Positions 57,320 through 64,000 of a stretch of DNA of 64,000 bases are shown here, one piece after another (the stretch's first letter is position 1; each line of letters begins with the position of its first letter). The notes under the pieces are model-generated. The model was not told the origin of the DNA. It was given only the letters and a program-made list of their open reading frames with translations, and ran no database searches. The translations under genes and the position numbers were made by a program. Origin of the DNA: Panicum virgatum (Eukaryota > Streptophyta > Magnoliopsida > Poales > Poaceae); NCBI RefSeq assembly GCF_016808335.1, contig NC_053145.1, positions 682,001 to 746,000 of the forward strand, read 5' to 3'.

Positions 57320-59574
57320 ACGGCCGGGGACGGGGAAATAAATAAAAGTTAAAAGAGAGGAGCGAGAGATCAGCTTGATTTGTATGCGCCAGCTAACTTG
57401 CTTCTCTCATTTCAGCTGGTTGTTGAAGAGGGCCGCTCGAAAGGAAAAGAACAGAACTAACAGAAAAAGAAAGTGGAGCTGTGGAGGATACTAGCAGATT
57501 TTTTTCTTAAAAAAAGGGGCAGTACAGTGTGATGATGAAATAATGTGGCAGGCCGGCCTTAGACTAGCTCCAAACTGGACTGTCCGTGGCCATAGTGTGA
57601 ATTAATTTGATGGTAAAATGTACTAGTGCTTGTGCTTTTAAAGATCTTCATTTGTACTATCAAAACACTAAATCTTTCTCTTAGATCAGTCTCAGTGCAT
57701 AGTTTCATGGTATAATTATCTAAATCAGAAACTAGGTAATTGTGTGTCAGATGGATTTTATGGTCATGAAACTCTCCTCATATCATATGAAACTCCATCC
57801 TTCTCGGTAGCAAAATTGATAATATTTTATACCATAAAATCTTCATTGAGACTGACCTTATGCATTATTAGTGCCACAGATGGGCTGAGGGAGAGGGGGT
57901 ACGTATTTGAAAAACATAAGAATATTTTTTATATATAAAAGTGTGCATGCATGGAACAAGCAAGCACCTGTGCAGTAAGTTAACTGTCTCTAACCTAATA
58001 GAAAATAATATTCACTACACACGAACAGTACGTAACGTCGATTAGTATATTTTGAGTCTTTTGCAAGTGCCTTGGAGATGAGACTCAGACAGACTGAATT
58101 AAAGAGAGATGGTTGACACGTACTTACTGCCACCTTGCAGTTGGATTCCATTCCTTAGCCTATTAGTATAAGCAATTCGATCGAGCCAGACCAATATATG
58201 CGGGGAAGTCTAATCCTACCGCGCGTGATTTCCGGCGATGCCATCGCAGAAGGCGGGCCATGCTCCTTCCCACCTTGCCCCCTGGCTCCGGCGCCGTCCC
58301 CGGCACCTCCGCCGCAGCCCTCTCTAATCTAGCTCGTCGTCGCGTGCCGCCGCCTTGTCCTCACCCCCGCCGCCGGCACTGCACACCGGCTGTCCGCCCC
58401 GGCCGGCCGAACCGGCACCACCGCCTGGCCGCCGCCGCCCCGAGGCCCTCCTCTATGGCTGGTGGCCATGGAGCCGCCCCACCCTCTAGCAACCCGAGAC
58501 TATAAGACCGTCGCCGCCCTCCACCACCCCAGCCGCCGGCGACCTCGCCGACGGCTGCTCCGCCCAGCTACCACCCATTCTCGCCCCCTCCCTCTCCCCC
58601 CTTGCCCGCTGGGGCAGCGCCCCCTCCCCTGTCGCGAGGTAGAAGATGAACAGGAGGTCGCGAGGTAGAAGATGAACAGGGGAGGGGCGAGCGCTTCTGC
58701 GATGCGGCGACGAATAGATTCTACCATATATGCTGTAGCATAGAGATCAGATATCCAAATTAACTAATGCTAATAATGTTTACTAGCTAGTACTACTGTA
58801 CTTGAGAGGCTGTTTTGCGTGGATGGCGCGTGTATATATATATACTTGCATCATATTATATTGGAGTACGTGGCACCTCCGATCCTTTGTACACACGGTT
58901 AACAAACTTTTTAAAAGAATCTCGTACCGAGTGTAACCACCTGTACACGTACAAGATCAGTACTCCTATATATAGTATGTATAGCAAGTAGTAGTACACA
59001 TGCATACGTGCAAATGAATGAGCGGTGGTTCCGAGTAAAGAAAATTATATAGAGTTAATCCGCACGCATAGTGCCTGAATCTGAGCACGCATATATATCT
59101 TCCGAGACAAAAAAAAAAGAAAAGAAAAACAGACAATACTAGTTTGTTTTGGCAACAGTGGTAGATCGAGAGAGAACAGTAGTGTGTGTTTCTTGCTTGA
59201 ATTCAAGCTGCACGGCCTTGTGTCTCCTGTTGATCGATGGAGATGTGACATGCTGGCCGTACTTGCATGTGTTATTCACTTGTTAGTTATCCAACAGATC
59301 GACTTATTGCTAATTACTATGGTAGATGCATGGATCGATCCTCCATCACATCATATATAGGTTTTTCATTTTTGACAAGATATGTCTACCTCCTAAGCTA
59401 GCAGGTTAATTAAGGGTCACATGTGGTACAACTAACACAAGCAAAAATATGTAGTACGTACGTATCATAGCCAGGAGGCCAATTCGTGGCCGCAGCAACA
59501 ATTTTATTTGTACCACTCCTACTACGACGTATCGATCAGCAGCTAGCTGTTTCTGAAGAAATATAAATCATCAC
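57320..59574. other. Intergenic, including a GC-rich block
   Basis: AT-rich DNA with a GC-rich block at 58220-58730 whose frames have no recognised domain. At 58631-58680 the 24-mer GTCGCGAGGTAGAAGATGAA (first 20 bases given) occurs twice with a 26-bp period. No transposon ends were recognised. Confidence 0.4.
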
Positions 59575-59803
59575 TACTCTCCTTTCCAAATTATAAGTCA
59601 TTCCAAAAATCTTGGAGAGTCAAACCATTTCAAAATTTGACCAAAATTATAGAGAGAAATACAAAAATAACTAACAAAAAATATAATGATACTTAATTGG
59701 TGTCGTAAATGTTATTATCTTGTTGTATAAATTTGGTCAAACTTAGAAAATTTTGGCTCTCCAAGATTTTTGGAATAACTTATAATTTGGAACGGAGGGA
59801 GTG
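59575..59803. mobile_element. Stowaway-like MITE
   Basis: The left end CTCTCCTTTCCAAATTATAA and the right end TTATAATTTGGAACGGAGGG are inverted over about 47 bp, including ATTCCAAAAATCTTGGAGAG. The CTCCCTCCGTTCC-type end is typical of Tc1/mariner MITEs in grasses. The left end has lost a few bases. Confidence 0.8.
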
Positions 59804-60344
59804 GTTTTTTAAGAGCATAAATCATCAGTACTACTTAACCCTTCCTATATGTATGCTCTGGGGGGTGAAACATCACATGATGTAAATTTATTCAGACATC
59901 TTCACATATATAATCCGTATAATGGCCTAGTGGACGCTCTTAGCGTATTGTATTAAAACTCTTTCTACTTAATATAGAGATACGTAGTTCTCCTACGTAT
60001 TCGACAAAAAAAACGTCTTTATTTTGCTTTGATGACCTCCCTAACATAAGTAACATTACATCTCATTACACTCCTTCCGTGGACCTCGTTGCATTGTATT
60101 GGTGTACATAGTATTTTCGCAGGCATGCGTTTAGATGATCGACGACCGAGATGCTTGCTGATTTAATTTAATTTGTCGGTGCGGTGAACCGTCGCATTCT
60201 AATTTCTTGCTTTCATACTAAAAATTAATGTCAGCACAAAGCAAGCAAGCAACTACCTAGCCCTAAACCCTAAGGAGTATATTCGGCAGCTGATGCTCAG
60301 CTCCACTCATCATCTTCTGCGTGCTCATCTTAAGTACTTAATTA
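59804..60344. other. Intergenic, no gene recognised
   Basis: AT-rich sequence between two MITEs. No coding frame or repeat ends were recognised. Confidence 0.4.
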
Positions 60345-60624
60345 GGACCTGTTTGGAGACTAGTGCTAATGCATGAAAAATACTAAACCTAAATGTTAGC
60401 ATTAGCACCTCGATCCAAACAGGAGTGCTCATGAGAGTGCTAAAGTTTAGCAAATTTTAAAAATATGGGCAAAACACATTAGATGGGGATCGAGAAGAAG
60501 CTAATATGTGCTAATAGGTTTCAATTAGCATATGATTAAGATATGGCTCCAAACAAGATAGTGCTAAAGTTTCGCTGGCTAAATAAACTTTAGCACTTGA
60601 AATTAGCTCCTCCAAACAGGACCT
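60345..60624. mobile_element. MITE with GGACCTGTTTGGAG ends
   Basis: The left end GGACCTGTTTGGAGACTAGTG and the right end GCTCCTCCAAACAGGACC are inverted. The internal TTTAGCA and TGCTAAT motifs are also paired. About 280 bp, non-coding. Confidence 0.75.
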
Positions 60625-60706
60625 GATTATTAGACGATGTTCCTTAATTCTGTAAACTGAAATAATGGAAACACTACTAATGATCACCAGGTTAATTAGA
60701 GATATA

Positions 60707-61047
60707 TGTCGGTACCCTGCAACTGGGGTACCCACTCCTACTGTGGTAAGACTCGCGTAGTTATCCGTAACTACGCCCTAAGGAGCTGAGCAGCCGGACC
60801 CCTGAGGTCCGACTCCATCTCACCGGACCAACGGTCCCGGACCCGCTTCCCGCTCGGGGACGGGTCCGGTGTCACCATGTGTCCCAGAGGTGGAAATGCT
60901 CAGCACCTGTGGCCGCGGACCCGGACCCCCGCAGGTGGGTCCGGGACCTCCACGTGCCATCCGGACTCCCGCAGATGGGTCCGGGACCTCCACGTGCCTA
61001 TCCAGACCCCCGTGAGCTCTCGGCTCAGATAGCTGCTCGGGAGGGGT
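60707..61047 (+). mobile_element. Truncated copy of the solo-LTR family, interrupted by a copia element
   Basis: It starts TGTCGGTACCCTGCAAC like the LTR at 35198 and stays closely similar up to GGGAGGGGT, where the copia LTR begins. It has two 40-bp minisatellite units (60921-61000) against five in the other copy. The rest of this LTR is expected past the right edge of the window. Confidence 0.88.
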
Positions 61048-61493
61048 TGTAAGCATCTAGGCCCTCAAGGTATGTTTCGGTGATTAATGACAACCATTAT
61101 TGTGACTAATGAGTTTGTGCAGCTTAATAGATCGTTATCGCTCATTTGGTCATATGTCAAAAGAGACCCCTCAATTTCATTATTCAAAAAGGCGATCTCG
61201 GTATTCAACTCAATTTTATGTCAAGGCTAAGGATCTTTCTAGTCCTAAGTGTCACAAGGTTGAGAAGGACATTTAGGTTAGTATAGGTTTTATAGTTTTG
61301 TAGTGATCGCACTATTAAGAGGGGTTAAAGCTTAGTAACTTGAGCATGGACATGGTCATTTGAAAATGGATGCACACTATGGTCACTCAGGTTTCTAGAA
61401 GTTCAAATAAGTGGTTCTCAAACTATATCTCAAGAATATTTGGATTTCATTCAAGACTCAAATCAGAAAAGACAAAATCAGAAAAAGTCTATA

Positions 61494-61953
61494 CACCGGT
61501 TTAACCGACGCTCTCAATTTTCCATACGTCGGTTAAACGAAGTCAGCAGAGTCTGGACAAATTCAATACACCGGTTAAACCGACGTGTTTGAATTTAACG
61601 TCGGTGCATTAGTCCAGAGTTGGTTTTTCCAGGGAAATTCAAGTTCTATTCACCGGATTAACCGATGCTGTTTGAATCAAGACGTCGGTGCAATTGACCA
61701 GTGAGATGGTTTTTCAGGGGAATTTAAAAGTTGTCCTCACCGGTTAAACCGACGATAGGTTTGAGTTAACGTCGGTGCAGTTGTCCAGAGACTTGGTTTT
61801 TCAGTTGATCAGTGGACAACTACACTCACCGGTTAAACCGATGATACGTCGGTTAATCTGCCCCAGTTGTAACGGCTAGTTTTCAGAAGAGGCAGTTTAC
61901 ATTCACCGGTTAAACCGACGATGACTATTGGAGGGACGTCGGATTAACCGGCG
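61494..61953 (+). promoter_or_regulatory. Array of DRE-core repeats in the copia U3
   Basis: Copies close to CACCGGTTAAACCGACG lie at 61494, 61569, 61651, 61738, 61826 and 61903, with a related inverted form at 61937. ACCGAC occurs at 61504, 61579, 61748 and 61913, and its complement GTCGGT at 61528, 61600, 61684, 61771 and 61847. RCCGAC is the core bound by DREB/CBF factors. The array ends about 55 bp before the TATA box. Binding is inferred, not shown. Confidence 0.6.
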
Positions 61954-62006
61954 CTACGCAGTTTTCTGGCAGCTTTTCTCCAACGGCTCTATTTGTGTGA
62001 GCTGCA

Positions 62007-62014
62007 TATATATA
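62007..62014 (+). promoter_or_regulatory. TATA box of the copia LTR
   Basis: GCATATATATACCCC lies directly after the repeat array in the LTR. It is the likely core promoter and marks the end of U3. Confidence 0.6.
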
Positions 62015-62735
62015 CCCCTCCAATGGGTCATTTCGCCCACTCTTGACACCAGGCAACATCCAAACACTCATACCATAGTCAAGAGCCACCTTGAGCTTCA
62101 TCATTCACATACTTGTGCATTCAATCAATCAAGAAGCAAGATTAAGGACTTGAGTAGAGAGAAGCTAGTGTGCATCCGTTCTTGGTGATCGGTTCTTGCT
62201 CAAGTGAAGGCCTTAGCTTGTTACTCTTGGTGATTGGCATCACCTAGGCGATCTTGGTGATCGGGGTGTTTCTCGCGGAGCTTGCCAAGGATTGTGGGAG
62301 CCCGGAGAAGAAGATTGTACGTGGCTTGAGCTCCACCACGCCGGGATGGTGAACGGAGACTCTTAGTGAGCGCCCAAGTCTCGGTGACATGGGAGGTGAC
62401 AAGACTCTTAGTGAGTGTCACAACGTGGACTAGGGGTGTGTGCCAACACATCGACACCACGGGAAAAAATCCGGTCGTCTCTTGTCCACTCTCTTTATTC
62501 AAGCATTTTCTTTCATGCAATTTACTCATGAGCTTGACTTAGGGATCATAACTTAGCTCTACCTTGCTAGGCTTTACTTTGTTTTTATCTCTCTTAGCTT
62601 GTGTAGGTAGCTTAGTTATCCGGTTGGTGAATTGGTGCCCTACTAGTATTGCATAGGTTAAGGTTGCTTTACCTTGCTTTAGAAATTGAAAAAGTCCCAA
62701 TTCACCCCCCCTCTTGGTCCATCGATCCTTACAAT

Positions 62736-62747
62736 TGGTATCAGAGC
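62736..62747 (+). other. Primer-binding site of the copia element
   Basis: TGGTATCAGAGC, complementary to initiator methionine tRNA, lies two bases after the LTR end. Confidence 0.92.
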
Positions 62748-62789
62748 CTCGTTGCTCATTTGGATCATTAGGCTTCACCGCCTAGAACT

Positions 62790-64000
62790 ATGGCCAAGAT
62801 GGGTGGTTCGCCGCCTCACTTCGAGGGCAAGAACTTTGCTTATTGGAAAGTTCGCATGGCCGCATACCTTGATGCGATTGCCCCCGAAGTGTGGTTGGCC
62901 ACTAAGACCGGGTTCACCGGAACTCCCACCACCGAACAATTAAAATGGAATGCCAAGGCTAGAAATGCAATTTTCGAGGCCATAAGTGAGGAAGTTTTTG
63001 CTAGAGTTAATGGCATGGACTTAGCAAGTGATATTTGGAAGGAACTCATTAAAAACCAAGGCCAACAAGCACCGCAAGCTCAAGATGGTCAAGCAAGAAT
63101 CTAGCTCAAGCAATGAAGAAGAAGATCACCATGAAAGCTCATCCGATAATGAAGAAGATGGGGAACTTGCTCTCATGATGAGAAAGTTCACACGCTTGAG
63201 CGATAAGATAAACAAGAAGGGTTACAACTTTGACCCCAAAAGAAGGATGTTTCGGTATAAGGAAGATGTCAAGTACAAAACTTGCTATAATTGTGGAGAA
63301 AAAGGACACATCTCTCCCGATTGCCCCAAGCCGGACAAAAGAAAGAAGGACAACAAAGGCAAACATCGCCATGATTCAAGCGATGATGAAGAAGATGAGA
63401 AGAAGAACAAGAACAAGAAGCTTGGAAAGAAGAAGAGTCATGACAAGAAGACCAAGCTCTTCCCAAAGAAGAAAGGGCACACCAAGAGAAGCTTCTTGGT
63501 GGAAAAACAAGAATGGGTGACCGATGTCTCATCAAGCGAAGATTCAAGTGATGAAGAAGACATCGTCACCATCGCCCTCACCAATGAAGAACCACCACTA
63601 CCTCCGCCTCCTATGTGCCTAATGGCAAAAGGTAACACCAAGGTATGTGAGGTGGATAGTGAAGATGATAGTGATGAAGAGCTTGATCCTTATGAATTCA
63701 CTAACCTCATTAATGAGTATACATCCGTCATCAAGAGGGAAAAGGGCAAAGTCAAAATTCTTGAGAGCACTCATGCCAAGTTAGAGCTTGCCCACTCCGA
63801 CTTGCTTGGCAAGTACAATGACTTGCTCAAAAAGCACAATGAGTCACTTGTACTTGCTAAGCAAGTTGAAGAGAGCCACAAAAAGCTTAAACAAGAGCAT
63901 AGGGAGTTGGCTCACAAATATCAAGAACTTGAATTTGCCTATGAAGCAATTGACCCAAGTCTTGAGAACTTTGCTCATGAAACTATTGAAAAGGTCAATG
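62790..64000 (+). pseudogene. Copia gag with internal deletion and frame change (partial)
   Basis: The first frame (62790-63104) carries the UBN2-type gag start: FEGKNFAYWKVRMAAYL and FEAISEEVFARVNGMDLASD. It stops soon after IWKELIKNQ. The second frame, +1 relative to the first, is open from about 63085 to the window end. It has an acidic Ser/Glu stretch, MMRKFTRLSDKINKKGYNFD, a CCHC knuckle CYNCGEKGHISPDC, Lys-rich blocks and a coiled coil (LESTHAKLELAHSDLLGKYN). The gag section normally found between these parts is absent, so a deletion seems to have joined the halves out of frame. This copy would need another element to supply Gag. Confidence 0.8.

Larger units (their letters stand above)
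61048..62733 (+). repeat. 5' LTR of the copia element
   Basis: 1,686 bp, from TGTAAGCATCTAGG to ATCGATCCTTACA. It carries a dense array of CACCGGTTAAACCGACG-type repeats (61494-61953) just before a TATA box near 62007. Confidence 0.88.
61048..64000 (+). mobile_element. Ty1/copia retrotransposon, 5' part (runs off the window)
   Basis: An LTR with inverted ends TGTAAG and CTTACA (61048-62733) is followed by a primer-binding site and a gag region with a CCHC knuckle. A long charged Asp/Glu/Lys-rich gag with a coiled-coil tail recalls the Maximus/SIRE lineage. The element is inserted in an older LTR, so the two form a nest. The right LTR and pol are outside the window. Confidence 0.85.

Noticed and set aside
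58220..58730. Possible gene in the Pro/Arg-rich GC block
   Set aside because: Frames are short and overlapping on both strands, with no domain and no initiation or splicing context.

Overview
The window is nuclear DNA of a grass (Poaceae), probably a panicoid. The reasons are GC-rich first exons next to AT-rich intergenic DNA, short plant-type introns, many MITEs of grass type, a tRNA-derived SINE, and large LTR retrotransposons nested between low-copy genes. The species assignment is inference. All exon models come from reading splice sites and frames by eye; no alignment or transcript data were used.

Layout, left to right: the 3' end of a BAG-domain co-chaperone gene (+, 115-1440); MITEs and a SINE with a duplicated tail (2.7-6.8 kb); a complete three-exon vacuolar acid invertase (+, 8443-11693); a single-exon DYW-class PPR gene (-, 13958-16198); a MITE cluster (16.4-18.7 kb); a complete, very young Ty3/gypsy chromovirus of the Tekay type (19087-30241); an ATL-type RING-H2 E3 ligase (-, 30257-30853) with that retroelement sitting in its 3' UTR; more MITEs (31.2-33.4 kb); a decayed hAT transposon (about 33.5-37.6 kb) carrying a solo LTR (35198-36520); a five-exon DUF615/YjgA-like organellar ribosome-associated gene (-, 39323-42194); a six-exon C78 (ZUFSP/UfSP-like) peptidase (+, 45619-48057); a ten-exon TMEM120 (TMPIT) membrane-protein gene (+, 49913-53862); a two-exon membrane-anchored receptor-like kinase (-, 54937-57167); and at the right edge a nest in which a Ty1/copia element (from 61048, running off the window) is inserted into another copy of the LTR seen as the solo LTR.

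The eight host genes are unrelated housekeeping or regulatory genes and do not form a pathway. The accessory DNA holds most of the interest. Points of note are: a near-identical LTR pair that places a full-length gypsy element 10 bp past a stop codon; exon-like acidic coding blocks inside its LTR; a copia LTR whose promoter-proximal U3 has nine DRE (RCCGAC) cores in about 410 bp; an LTR family with a 40-bp G-box minisatellite that varies in copy number; a hAT transposase in which the BED finger is joined directly to the C-terminal region; and a SINE whose 180-bp tail is exactly duplicated. Among the host genes the notable points are a DYW terminus lacking one cysteine of the CxC pair, an invertase with no separate DPN mini-exon, a kinase with HGD/DLG/ADP motifs, and a GC-AG intron.
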